Below, one piece after another: positions 42,909 through 53,792 of a stretch of 64,000 nucleotides of DNA. Made by a program: the position numbers and the translations under genes. The notes under the pieces are model-generated. The model was not told where the DNA came from. It saw nothing but the letters and a program-made list of their open reading frames with translations, and did no database searches. Position 1 is the stretch's first letter. Each line of letters opens with the position of its first letter. Origin of the DNA: Thereva unica (taxonomy: Eukaryota; Arthropoda; Insecta; Diptera; Therevidae); the NCBI GenBank assembly GCA_949987705.1, contig OX465286.1, forward strand, positions 21,279,676-21,343,675, in the 5' to 3' direction.

Positions 42909-43709
42909 ATGGTAGACGGCCTTAAGGATCTCGACTACGCCGATGATATCTGTTTGCTGGCCCACAGACACAAGGACCTCAAAAACATGTTAAACAATTT
43001 GGCAACAGAAAGTAGTCCAGCAGGCTTAAGGCTAAATCCGACTAAAACTAAAGAAATGCGGATAAATGCAAACACCATTGAACGGACAGCGCTGAATAAC
43101 CGTGACGTGGAACTGGTAAATAAATTCTGCTACCTCGGTAGCATTATTACCGAAAATAGTGGGGCAGAAGAAGACGTCAGTTCCAGAATAAATAAAGCAC
43201 GAGGCGCATATGCATGCCTGTTCCGCATATGGAGATCAACGGAGATCTCAACTAACACCAAATTGCGGCTGTTCAACTCCAACGTTAAGGCAGTTCTTTT
43301 GTACGGTTGCGAAACATGGAAAGTCACCCAATTCATCACAGGGCGCCTACAAGTCTTCATCAACAGATGCCTTCGTCGTATCCTAAAAATCCGCTGGCAA
43401 GATAGAATTTCAAACGAAGAACTATGGCGCCGTGCCGGCCAAGAAAGGATAGACGACCAAATCAGGCGAAGGAAATGGAATTGGGTTGGCCACACCTTGC
43501 GACGCGAAAACGAAAATCTAGCCAAACAGGCCCTTGACTGGAATCCGCAGGGTCCCCGTCGAGTAGGAAGACCTAGAACAACTTGGAGGAGAACCCTACT
43601 AGAAGAAGCCGCAACAACTGGGAGATCCTGGTCGGAGCTAAGAGCTGTCGCGCAAAACAGCGTCCGCTGGAGGGCAACTGTTTCCGCCCTATGTCCCATG
43701 AGGGATTAA
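42909..43709 (+). pseudogene. RTE-like ORF: RT motif C and C-terminal domain
   Basis: The 266-residue reading starts in a new frame after the deletion. Motif C is intact (LDYADDICLLAH). Then LNPTKTKEMRINA, NKFCYLGSIIT, LLYGCETWKV and the C-terminal domain with LRRILKIRWQDRISNEELW, RRKWNWVGHTLRR and GRPRTTWRRTLLEE, ending in ALCPMRD. The sequence between motif B and motif C is about 20 codons shorter than expected. Confidence 0.88.
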
Positions 43710-43735
43710 AGGAGTCTAAAGAAGAAAGAAGAAGA

Positions 43736-44592
43736 TATATTGGCATTTTTTGATATGCACTACCAAATGAACCATAGTTGGGTATCTTTAATGAATGGCA
43801 AATGAAAAAAATCGCTGACACTGTGTTATTTCGTCGATCGTATTTGCATTAGCAATACCAAAACCGCCATATCTATCCCATACGTAACATATTTGCATAT
43901 ATATTGATTTTATGGAATTGCAAAACTCAACATTAATGTAAGCGTTGAACGCAATGTAATGGCTAGCCATCATTCCTTATGGTCTTTGGCCACATCCTGC
44001 TCGAAATCCATGGAGCAGACTGAATACGGCGGATATAAACATGATAAAAACCGCGATCCTAATGTGTAAACAATCGTGCTGAAGTTATGAATGATACTGC
44101 GTGAATGTACCACTAACGATGGACTGCGGATACCAGGCGAACTTCGGTTTGAATTAGCCTTTCATTGGTGATACGGAGCTCTGCGATGGGCGACCGTCCT
44201 TTATCGCCGAGCTCGTGGTATCACTATAAAATTACCTTAAAAACACTTTTGAAGATGGAGCACTTCTTAACGCTCCAAACGTTTCTGGGGCTCCTACAGC
44301 TGCCAAAAGAACGATCTACAAGGCCAGTTAGATATTTTTGGATCCATACATCAAGGTGTCGAGTGTGGTCCCAGTGAAGGAATGTTTTCGGGATTCTTCT
44401 TCAGGGAGGCCAGTCTGAGCTCGTAAACCTAGGGATGGAGTTCGTTGAGATCACTCCTTCATTGGGAGATCTCCTTAGATCTCCTGCGGAAGTAAGTAGG
44501 GCACCTAATCGGAGAGGCGACTCGAAAAAACGACCGCTTTCAGAAGATATCTGGAAGCTGGCTCCTCCCGTGTAGAGGCTGGTAGGGTCTGC
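43736..44592. other. no gene recognised; possible 5' part of an R1/LOA-like LINE
   Basis: No coding sequence recognised. 44380-44500 could belong to the reading that follows at 44593. Confidence 0.3.
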
Positions 44593-44994
44593 GTGACCCC
44601 CGAGGAAGAAAGGGATACCGATTTTCTTAATAAGAAGAGAGTTAGATCATCTGGATGTTCTCGAGGACATAATAACCCGGCGAAAAGGCCGAAGGCTTTG
44701 GCCATACGGTTTGAAAGGCCTTCTGAAAAGTCGGACGCACCCATAATGAAGTGTAGAACGACTCCAAAGCCGACCTTCTGTCAAATAACGAAAAGTGTCA
44801 GAATTGGCGTGCTTGCGACTAACAATCCGGAGACTCTTCTGACCACGAAACAACTAGTTACCGTGCAAGGAAGTCTTTTGGAGGCGGTAGCCGAATTGGC
44901 TCAGTGCTCAGAACAGCCCAGGTCAGTAGGGGTCGGTGCGCCCACTATGATGGGCCGCCTTAGGCCTTGGGAGGAGCAAGCCTTGTTGCTGTAG
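44593..44994 (+). pseudogene. R1/LOA-like LINE ORF1 fragment
   Basis: The 133-residue product is basic and disordered at the N terminus (residues 1-50). Then VRIGVLATNNPETLLTTKQL followed by VTVQGSLLEAVAEL resembles the DUF4780-like block of LOA ORF1 proteins (pattern: I..D.P...LT..QL..VQ..L). No zinc knuckles are visible. The matching RT lies at 48890-50470. The reading 45099-45425 after it has no recognised motif. Confidence 0.4.
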
Positions 44995-45439
44995 ACGAGA
45001 ACAAGCTGCCACGCAGCCTTTCCGGCAGCAACAGAAGACCCCACTGGGCATTATGTTGAAAGGATAGGGGTCTAAAAGAAGACCCTAAGGGTGTAGGAGT
45101 GGAGAATACTCCAAAAAGTGCACCGAATAAAATTCACAGAGATGACGTTGTCAGGATGGTAAACACTGCTGGTGGCTCTCTCCACCATATCAACCTTACT
45201 AGCTGGGCAAGCCCTAATGTCCAATCATGCAATACAAACAACCAAATTGCCTCTATAGGAGGTGCTGTTGGTGAAACGTCGGGAAAGCAACCCGGGAAAA
45301 CATACTTCCGCTATTGCCGCTACAGGTGGAACTATGACCGTAAAACCACCATCGAAATCCTTATGGCGCCCCTTGCCCATAAAAGCTGGCAAAATGGTAG
45401 ATATAATCCCATAAGGAAATTGTAGGCAGGCAGTACTCA

Positions 45440-46180
45440 ACAAAAATTTTATCTAGGACAACTGAAAATCCAATTTATGTGAAGTGAAAGCGTTGAACAA
45501 AGGGCGCCGAAAGACAATCTCGCTCCTATGGGGAGTGTTCCATATAACCCATTGCTTTGCGAGATAAAACGTGTGCTTGGGATCGTTATCAGCTTGAAAG
45601 TAATAATTATCTAAAATACCCAGTTTTTCGGCACTACTTTTTAAGTTATTTTTTAAAATATCAATGTATACAAATTTATCCATTATACTTTCTATTGTTA
45701 CTAATTTCCCAACACCGGAGGCAGGCATACACTCCCATACCATTCCTCCACCACCCCCATGCTTCACTGTTTTTATCGTATTTCCGGATTAAGCCCTTCT
45801 CCTTTTGTCCTCCATACTTTACCTCGACCGTCGGAACCGAAAATATTAAATTTTGATTCATCTGATTACTTTTGTTCCAAAAGTCAACAGAATGATTTTA
45901 AAACTACTTTGCAAATTCAATTCTTTTTTTTCTGTTTTTGTCACTTATGAAGGGTTTTCTACGTGCTGATCTTGATTGATAGCCTGCTCTGATTATAGCT
46001 CTTCTGACTGGATCTGGACGAACTGCCTTATTAAATTGTCTTTCTATTTCTGCAGAAATTGCCGGTGCGCTAGTAAACGGATCTTTAGCATGGACTATCT
46101 TCCTCTCTTCCCGTTGCGTCAATTTTCGCGGCCGACCAGATCTTGGTTTATTTTGAATAGTAGAGTTTTGCAGAACCCAA
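45440..46180 (-). pseudogene. Tc1-type transposase, broken
   Basis: On the minus strand an N-terminal part (46122-45904) has REERKIVHAKDPFTSAPAIS and AEIERQFNKAVRPDPVRRAI, the Tc1 helix-turn-helix region. A middle part reads as DESKFNIFGSDGRGKVWR-like in other frames (second block, with the first or second catalytic Asp). The C-terminal frame (45767-45453) has GGGGGMVWECMPASGVGKLV and NDPKHTFYLAKQW, where the Asp of DNDPKHT is present. Frameshifts separate the parts. Terminal inverted repeats were not found. Confidence 0.8.
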
Positions 46181-46310
46181 CAACAATTTGGCAGAACCCA
46201 ACGATGAAAAAATAAAATAATATATGATATATGTATATATTTATCCTTTAATATATTTTAAAACTTATTAGCTCGCTTTCTTGTCTGTCTGTTTGTTCGG
46301 TACATATCTT

Positions 46311-46690
46311 GCAATCGCTTTTTTGAATACTTCCGGTTACCCGATCACCCTGAAATTTTGCACACAACTTCAGCTCCGATGGCAATGCAATATGGTATAC
46401 TCATTATACCGTTAGATCCATGGCGGCCGTCTCAAGAGGACGGATTACTGTTTTCTTCACGGAAAAAATTTTGCAATCAATTGTTCAAATACTTCCGGAT
46501 ATCCTATTATGCTGAAATTTTACATACAGCTTCAGCCCCGATGACAATGCAATATGGTATACTCAATATACCTTTAGATCCATGGATCCATGAAAGGTAT
46601 GATAAGTAAAACACCATAACCAATATAGTATACTCAATATATCGTTTGGTCCGTGGCGCCCATCTCAAAAAGGCGGATAACCATTTTCTT
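46311..46690. repeat. 160-bp direct repeat, two and a half units
   Basis: Unit 1 (46311-46470) and unit 2 (46471-about 46610) share AATACTTCCGG, CTGAAATTTT, CTTCAGC, CCGATG and CAATGCAATATGGTATACTC. A third partial unit (46617-46690) has ATAGTATACTCAATATA and CCCATCTCAAAAAGGCGGAT, matching CCGTCTCAAGAGGACGGAT of unit 1. Confidence 0.7.
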
Positions 46691-46892
46691 CACAACCACC
46701 TCGGCATGGCAATATGGCCAAAAGGTTACGCGGCGTGACGTAGACCAAATTTCAAGGAAGAAGGGCCACTCGCACTTTCTGATTAGCAAGAACACGTTAA
46801 ACGGCCGGCGCAGGGCCAGTGAGTCTGCGAATGTATTTCCGCTTCGGCGCTGGTGACACGGAACCCTAAAAATTTTTCGTGGAACCGTAAGG

Positions 46893-46921
46893 TTCCGCGG
46901 AACCCACTTTGGGAATCACTG
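46893..46921. mobile_element. possible hAT terminus
   Basis: GTTCCGCGGAACCCACTTTG then GGAATCACTG is, in complement, CAGTGATTCCCAAAGTGGGTTCC, a common form of hAT ends. No partner end found. Confidence 0.35.
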
Positions 46922-48889
46922 ATCTAAACAATACCTATACTTCTCATAAAGGGTCAAGAATAATCATATCCAGGCAATAAAGTTAAAGTTATTCTTAGAA
47001 ATCAAGGAAATTCGTCTATTGTACCAATACTTTTGCGACGCCATTTTCTTAGAATTGAATGAATTCACCGTTATATCAGCTCCAGTATTAAGTAACTGCT
47101 TTCTTGTTTTTATAAAAGTTGAAATAGTGTATGCTAATAAAACCTGTAAAAATAACCTAGGTGGTTTAGTATTGGTTTATTAAGAGCTAATCGTTTTTTA
47201 TTATTATTTTGGGCTTGGTGTACGAAAACTTTAGCTGTAGACTGTATATAAACGTAAATTTTCTAGTTCAATTTGTTGGGGGGATGTCCCTCATTCCCTC
47301 CCCCCTTGTATCCTCCACTGACAGTTTATATAATATTAATTAACATATTTCTAACCGCATTAACAAATCCATGAAAACCAGAAGGTGTTGTACCAGACAT
47401 AATTCCCCCGCCCCTTCCTCTTTTTTGGACAAATTTATAACAAAAATCGTAATTGCACAAGTCACGATGCCGCTTTCATATTCAAGTCATCCTGCTCATA
47501 AATCTTGCACCATCTGCTGTTAAGTGTCGCCTTTCCGAACACAACTTTTCCCCGAAACAGAAAAAAAAAATAAAAAAAAAAATAAATAATATTAAACGAA
47601 ACAAATTCAAAGCAATTAATCGACGAATTGGGAGAATGAAAATAAAAAAGTTTATGAGAAAGTTACATACAGAAAGAAATAAACAACGAAAAAAAATTAT
47701 ATTAATACAATTTACACCCCTAAAAATCAGGCGCTGTAAAGTTAAGTGATTATGGTGTGTATCGATTTTCACAATTTATATTTTCCTTTGAATATTTTCT
47801 TTGGGTAATAAGTCATGACTTTATATATTATATACATACATCACATGCATATAAGAGGACATTTTTTGCCATCTTTCATAATGCAAACTCAACTCCACAA
47901 TAACAATACAAAGTGAAACACAACAAAATACGCACCAAACTACCATCGATATATACAACGATACTCGTTTATACATACATATACATTTAAGGACGAAGGA
48001 AAATATTAAGTTATGTTGGTAAAGACACGTTAGATAAGGCACGTCCTTAACGTTTTTCTTCTCCTCTTTTGAAAAGGATAAAGAAGCAAGAAAATATATT
48101 GCATAAAAACCTCAAGCATTTTTTTTATTACAATTTTAAAATTTATTATGGAAAAATATGCCCCATGCTTGAAGGATCCGTTTTGGAAACAGAAACAAGG
48201 ATAAGGGGATGGAGAAAATGATCCATCTACCAAACATTATTCAATCTGAGAATCGAATGATACTCTGAAAGAAATTGCTTTGTTGTACCTTTATCTATGC
48301 CAATTGGCCAAATTTGGCGATCATAACACCTCCCAAAAATACGAAAGAGGGTCTGGTCTATAGTAGACATGACCTTCATCATTGACTGGATGGCCAGATA
48401 CCACCAAATGGCGGGTGAGGGAAGTGTATACGAACAGCGACCACCATTGAATAATCTTCCGCAAAACCGAGTTGGGATCAGAAGAAGGTCGATAGAAAAA
48501 GGTCTTCAATCCTGATAATCCTGCCAAAGGAGACCGAGCAGACAGGGTGCTCTAATGACAGAGGAACTACTTATAGAATACCAGGAGGCGAGAAGAGGCC
48601 ATCCGATAGAGTACAACGGAGCACTGTAGACGTAGTCCAGTAAATAGGTACTTCTTTGCGAAAAATACCGCACGCGATTTTTTTTTACCAAATGATTTTA
48701 TATATTTTTATGAGCTTAAATTCAAAATGGCGTCGAAGGCCTTTTTTTCGACCTATTTACTGAACTAACGTCTTTGCAAGGAAACGGATAGTAACCCGTG
48801 TGCAGGTGGGGGGGGGGGGGAGTGGAGTGGGTAGAGATGATATGATTAAGGACAAGCGTTCCATAACGATTTACTGCCCTGTAATGCTA
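46922..48889. other. no gene recognised
   Basis: AT-rich. 47540-47700 is very A-rich and gives a lysine-rich chance frame. A G-run lies at 48808-48819. 48300-48660 is more GC-rich and could be LINE debris, but no motif was recognised. Confidence 0.35.
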
Positions 48890-50470
48890 CAAGAACGGGA
48901 GCATGAACAGCCTGCTTACTACATACGTAGATGAAACAGACATCCCAGAGGTAAGGAAGGAAGAAATTGTTGCAAATATCCCTGGGCTTGACTGTATATC
49001 GAGCAGAGCGATGAAGCTGGAAGCTAGTGTGGCACCAGGTAAATTCGACCAAGTATTCACAGCGTATCTGAAGGAAGGAGTGGTCCCTGGATAATGGAAA
49101 CACCAAAAGCTTGTGCTCGTGATAAATCCGGGTAAGGCCCCAGGGGACCCGTCGGCCTACAGACCGGTATGCCTCTTAAATACTATGAGCAAGCTTTTCT
49201 AAAGAGAGGAATATCCAACAGACAGCTCCCAAGCACCACGGGAAGACGGTTTGTCGGAAAGGCTAGATCGCCAACGGATGTTTTCAATATGGTGACTAGC
49301 CTTGCAAAGGGCAGTAATGGATTTGAATAAAAGTGGCGCATTGATAACCCTTGACGTGAAAAATCCTTTCAATACTGCGAGGTGGAGTTAGGTCGTCGAG
49401 GCGTTGATAGAACTTGATACACTGAAGAATCTAGTCCGCATTGTGGTAGAATTCTTTGTAGGCAGGTAAATCAGACGAACGAGTAAGGATCATCAGGTAT
49501 GATGAAGTACTAGCGCTACGACGCCTGCGAGAAGCGGTCGCTATTGCTTTTGCGGATGATATCCGAGTCGCTGTAGTAGAAAATCTACTTCACGAAATCG
49601 AGATATTTGCAAACAAAGTGATATGAGAATACGTGGCTCGAGAACCCTTGTCTAATGCTTACTGAGCACAAAACGAAAGTAGCACTAATCATCAAGCGGA
49701 AATAGGTGGAGAACATAGCGGGGAAAGTAGGTGGCCAGGTTATCCGCTCCCAGCCTGCACTTAGGTATTAGGGAGTGATGATTGACCGATTGACTGGCAC
49801 AGCGGAAGAAGTTCTCCCCTCAGCGCAGTACTTGCGAGGATGCTGCCTAATATAGGGGGCCCAAGGCCAAACCAACGCCTCCTCATCACAAGAGTGGTTA
49901 GCTCTGCCCTGTTGCATCCCGCACCAGTGTGGGCAGCGGCCTTGGACAAGGGCCATTCGGTAGGAAATAAACTTTGCGTATCGGTTAAATACCCTTCGAG
50001 CATGCTGTATACTTCGTCTGACGAAGCAGCATGCGTGATAGCTCGAATGATACCCATCAATAATCTTGCAATGGATGGAAAGAAGTCTTAAGATCCGGAA
50101 TATGTAAGGGGGGTGTCCAAGGAAGTGCCACGGACTCTGACGCGCAGCCTAGCCATCGCAATAAGGCAGCGGAGGTGGGATGAATCTACTAGGGCCGATG
50201 AACACATATACTCGTGCCAAATATGGAAAGGTGGGTTATAACGAAACACGGTTCCTGAGTGGGCACGAAGGTTTTAGGGAAAATCTTTATCGATTCAGGA
50301 TGGACGAGCCAAGAATGGCTGGAATATAAAAAGGATGTGGAATATGTACTCTTTACTTACCCGAGGTTTTCGGTTTTATGAGACTGTGCTGGAAACAGCC
50401 CCCGAGGTGCAGCTAACACCGAAATATATCGTGGACCAAATGAAGATGTCGAAGGATGTGTGGAGATAAA
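48890..50470 (+). pseudogene. R1/LOA-like LINE reverse transcriptase and C-terminal region, decayed
   Basis: Across frames: GVVPG.WKHQKLVLVINPGK and DPSAYRPVCLLNTMSKL (RT fingers), ALITLDVKNPFNTARW (motif A), AFADDI at about 49550 (motif C), then VWAAALDKGH, VKYPSSMLYTSSDEAACVIA and, near 50255, LSGHEGFRENLYRF (H.CF..YL.RF-type zinc-ribbon region). Many stops and shifts. The copy of this region at 929-1010 plus 3276-3600 is the same family. Confidence 0.7.
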
Positions 50471-50937
50471 TTGAAGTGACGCTGACGGCCATCCACCAGA
50501 ACTTTAAGTCAAACGAAGCTGAATGAGATAAGCAAAGCTAAAATAAACGCTAGGAGAGATAGCTGAACCAGCAGATTGGCCCAATGTATGAAGCCGATCA
50601 AGAGAATGGAAGATAAGGCGGCGGTAGTTCTAGAGGACAGTTTAGAAACAATCAAGACGGGCAGAAGCTTCTCGGTAGTACGTTGTCCACATTCCGCGTA
50701 CTTGAGTGGCACTTAAGTAATCAGCGAATTGGATAAACAGCTTCGTCGAAGCCACCTTCACCAGCTCAAAATTGTTCCGACTTTGGTGAGAACCCGTTCG
50801 TGGGATCCTTTTAATGATCATATTGATGACGCCAGGCCTAAGTAATGTCTTTATGGTTAATACTGTTCTGGAATTATGCATGTTAGTTATGCAAAAGGGA
50901 TGCGTAGGTTAAGTCAATAGGTATCTGACACTATCGT
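50331..50937. other. tail of the R1/LOA-like copy, otherwise unassigned
   Basis: No clear protein after about 50470. Nothing else seen. Confidence 0.3.
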
Positions 50938-51129
50938 CTACGTGCGGGCCGCCGGCTGTGTGTCCCCTGTTTTGGACGTTGGCCCCACAAGCGGAGCGAG
51001 CACATATCCCTCTGCTGTTGGACTGATGATAAATCCCTCCTTGTAAAAATTGTGTTCATCAACGCTGACCTGATCCCATTGCCAGCGGTACACGACGTTT
51101 GGACGTACAACGGCGTTGCGTACATCCAT
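50938..51129 (-). CDS. unassigned open reading frame, 63 residues
   Basis: The reading has a varied, protein-like composition: VVYRWQWDQVSVDEHNFYK followed by EGFIISPTAEGYVLAPL. It is more GC-rich than its neighbours. A stop lies just upstream of the Met in frame. No family recognised. It might be an exon or transposon debris. Confidence 0.3.
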   Translation of the reverse strand: MDVRNAVVRPNVVYRWQWDQVSVDEHNFYKEGFIISPTAEGYVLAPLVGPTSKTGDTQPAART

Positions 51130-51439
51130 GGGATTTTTCTTTGCCTTGAAACTCTATCTCTTGCCGACGGTATTTTTGCATGCCTAGAAAGCTTTGCATG
51201 CTTTCTTTACCCGTTTCCTGGATGTTCGGCATGCAGTTAAGTCTAGGATTGAAACCAGATATTTCAAACTGGGGAGATTGAAAGTTTAGATTTTCAATTT
51301 CCTAGTGAATACAACATTAGGTCAGTTTTGCCAGTGAATACATTAGACTGCAGTCTGCTGCTAACTGATAGATAACTTGTTGTTTGCGGACAGCCTGTTC
51401 TCTCAACCTTTTTATGAGAACGACTCATGAGGACGTAAC
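51130..51439. other. no gene recognised
   Basis: Nothing seen. Confidence 0.35.
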
Positions 51440-51610
51440 CAAGCCATGCACAGCTCTTACATCTCTACGGTAAGGTATGTGGGGTGCGACTGCGGGGGAG
51501 TCCTAACCTCCGCTGGAAGGATGGCGTAGAGCAGGACGCCCAGAATTTAAGGATGACAAACTGGATTACATCTGCTCAGAATCGGGACCGTTAACTTTCT
51601 TCTTTAGCAG
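51440..51610 (+). pseudogene. LINE 3'-end fragment
   Basis: Plus-strand frame reads NLRWKDGVEQDAQNLRMTNW then ITSAQNRDR, matching the GRP.LRW.D.VE.D...LG..NW...A.DR.RWR tail of several LINE ORF2 proteins. Only the end is present. Confidence 0.6.
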
Positions 51611-52319
51611 AAGTCATTTTCATAGCAACTATTGAAAATCTTTCTTGTTTACTAGCAAAGAAGATACTGAACAAGCCCAAAAAAATTAAAGATGAACACT
51701 TAAGGCCGGAAAATTATACAAAAACTCCCAGTTTTATTTCTTGCTTTTATACTAGAATAGAAAAAAATATTAACATGGAAAGAAAGGAAATACACTCACC
51801 CTATTAAAGGCGTTTTCAAATTCAAGAATCCATTAAGTTTCCGGTTGATGTTATTTTGAATGGGAGTTTGTGGTTGCTGCTTAGGTGGCGGCTGTACCAG
51901 GGTTTCCTGTTGCGTTTCTTGTGTTGATGATTGAGGCAATCTGGAAATATTTTTACGTTTTTTTTTCTTTAAACATGTATTATTTACTGTGTGTATATAA
52001 CAAAAAAAGGAAAGCTTTTAGCGTTTCTTATATTACAAGTGGTTTATGAATATTTAACATTTTTCTTATTCACATAATAACCAATAATTTTTTGTTACGC
52101 CAAAAAATGAACGCAGTCAAATGATATTACAATTATACAGGGTATTTTGAAAACGAGCTTTTAATCAAAATAAAGGTCTGGTTGCAACACATCGATTTAA
52201 ACAACACAAATTCTGTACAGTTTTAATCCTAATGATTCACATGCAAAATTTCGTTCGCCTTCTAAATTCGGTTTGAAAATGAAAATGATCAATATCGTGT
52301 ATCCAAATTTATCAACTAG
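51611..52319. other. no gene recognised
   Basis: AT-rich non-coding DNA. Confidence 0.4.
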
Positions 52320-53424
52320 CCACTTTGGTCATTCGGTATATATTCGGCGTATTTTTTAATGTTCGTATTCGGTTTTAGTTTGCCGGATAATTACCGAATA
52401 TTTAAATGGTATTATTTTAAGAGTTACCTATGTTAGAGGCTTTATTCTGGAACCGTACATAGGTAGTATATTTGTAAATGAAACAAACATTTCTTTGTGT
52501 AACCATATTTATTCACAAAATCAAAAAGTAAAAAAAATTGAGAATCCCCAAACGAGTCGAAAGAAACGAGACCAATTTGAAACTAGTTTGCAACTGCTTG
52601 CGTGCGACTGCTCTTGCCGGTCGGAAGCAATATCAAGCCGCGGCGAGTTTGCAGCAACATCTAATTGCGTAGTTGCATTCCGTCCCGGTTTTTAAACATA
52701 ACCCAAAAATCTAAGTAACGAGTGTATGATTGTGTGTGCTATGTCGAATGTGGCAATTCAGAATAAGTGGGAAGTAGATCGACAAATGCGTTGCATGCAT
52801 TCCATTTACGGGATATTCCGCCAAGTCGCATTTGAATACACACACTATATTGTCTGTTACCGATGTATAGTAGCACATGTATGCTTGGAAATGTCACCAG
52901 TTTCAGTTGCGTGGTTGGATTTGTACGTGTCAAAACGTGTCAACGTTTAATCAACAAAATCTTCATGAGCACAGAACACCGATTGATTAAAAATCAGTTG
53001 CGCTTGCGTGTGGGCAACGGTTTCATTTTGGTTGCAAATTTTTTGTGAGTGTGACAATGATGAAACCAGTTTCAAATTTATATTTATAGCTATAACTTGG
53101 ATTGCAAATCAGTCGACTCATGTGCGTAGGGCCTCAATGAATATGGAATAGTCATTTCCCCACGTTCTTGCTCTAGTCCCTTATTTTTTGGCGATAACTC
53201 TATTACGCGAGAAATTGCAATAAAAAAACAGAGCAGCGCATTGAGCTAGCGCAAAGTGCTGCTGGGGTGGTCGAGCGTCGGTACTCGCAAAGCGCTTCGC
53301 CGACCTATATGAACCTGTTTACTGCGCCCAAATGAACCGAATAATTCGGCCGAATGTTCGGGTCGGTACATTTTTGACCGAATATTCGTATTCGATCGCA
53401 CCCATATTCGGCGCATCTCTACTT
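52320..53424. mobile_element. possible hAT element with ATTCGG-rich ends
   Basis: The left part has CATTCGGTATATATTCGGCG and GTATTCGGTTTTAG; the right part has CGAATAATTCGGCCGAATGT and ends, in complement, TAGAGATGCGCCGAATATGG. Sub-terminal repeats of CCGAATA/TATTCGG in both orientations, with a TAGAGATG-type end, are common in hAT elements. Left terminus not found; interior not coding. Confidence 0.4.
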
Positions 53425-53453
53425 TCTATAAATATTTAATGTATGTATGTGTG

Positions 53454-53457
53454 ATGA
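53454..53457. repeat. target-site duplication ATGA, left of element A
   Basis: Matches ATGA at 59088-59091 on the other side of element A. Confidence 0.8.
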
Positions 53458-53766
53458 TATGGGGACTTGTCTCCCTATCCTCATAGGAATAATAATTAGA
53501 TAGGAGATAGAATAGGATTATTTTATTCTTGTTGTTAACCCGAAGGCTGTACAAAGATAACTGATTTCTAATTCTAAAACAATTCATAAATTAAACGTTA
53601 AAATACATCAATGCTTATTTATCCTAAAATTAATATCTAAATTTGGTCTAAAGTAAAGTATTTTTGTTTCGTTTGTGTACAGTGGTTCTTCTGTAACATG
53701 TTGTTGTGTATGACCGTTTTTAACATGTAGATGGCGCTGAACCACCTTCGCAGTCGGGTCGCCACA
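53458..53766 (-). repeat. element A 3' LTR
   Basis: In element orientation it starts TGTGGCGACCCGACTGCG and ends TCCCCATA. The polypurine tract GGAAGAGGAG lies just before it (53767-53779 in complement). Confidence 0.93.
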
Positions 53767-53792
53767 TTACTCCTCTTCCAGTAATACCGTCA

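Larger units (their letters stand above)
40508..43735 (+). mobile_element. near full-length RTE-like LINE
   Basis: The copy starts with a GC-rich 5' UTR (about 40508-40783), including GTCGGTTGGGCTGAGGGTTA and AGCAACCCGCTCC, which I recognise from this family. One long ORF follows: endonuclease, reverse transcriptase, C-terminal domain. The 3' end is a GAAGAAAGAAGAAGA tail, the short-repeat tail typical of RTE-like elements. Lesions: TAG at 41153-41155, TGA at 42866-42868, and a deletion with frameshift at about 42890-42920. Confidence 0.85.

Noticed and set aside
47453..47749. 98-residue lysine-rich frame
   Set aside because: Comes from a poly(A)-rich tract; no motif and low complexity.
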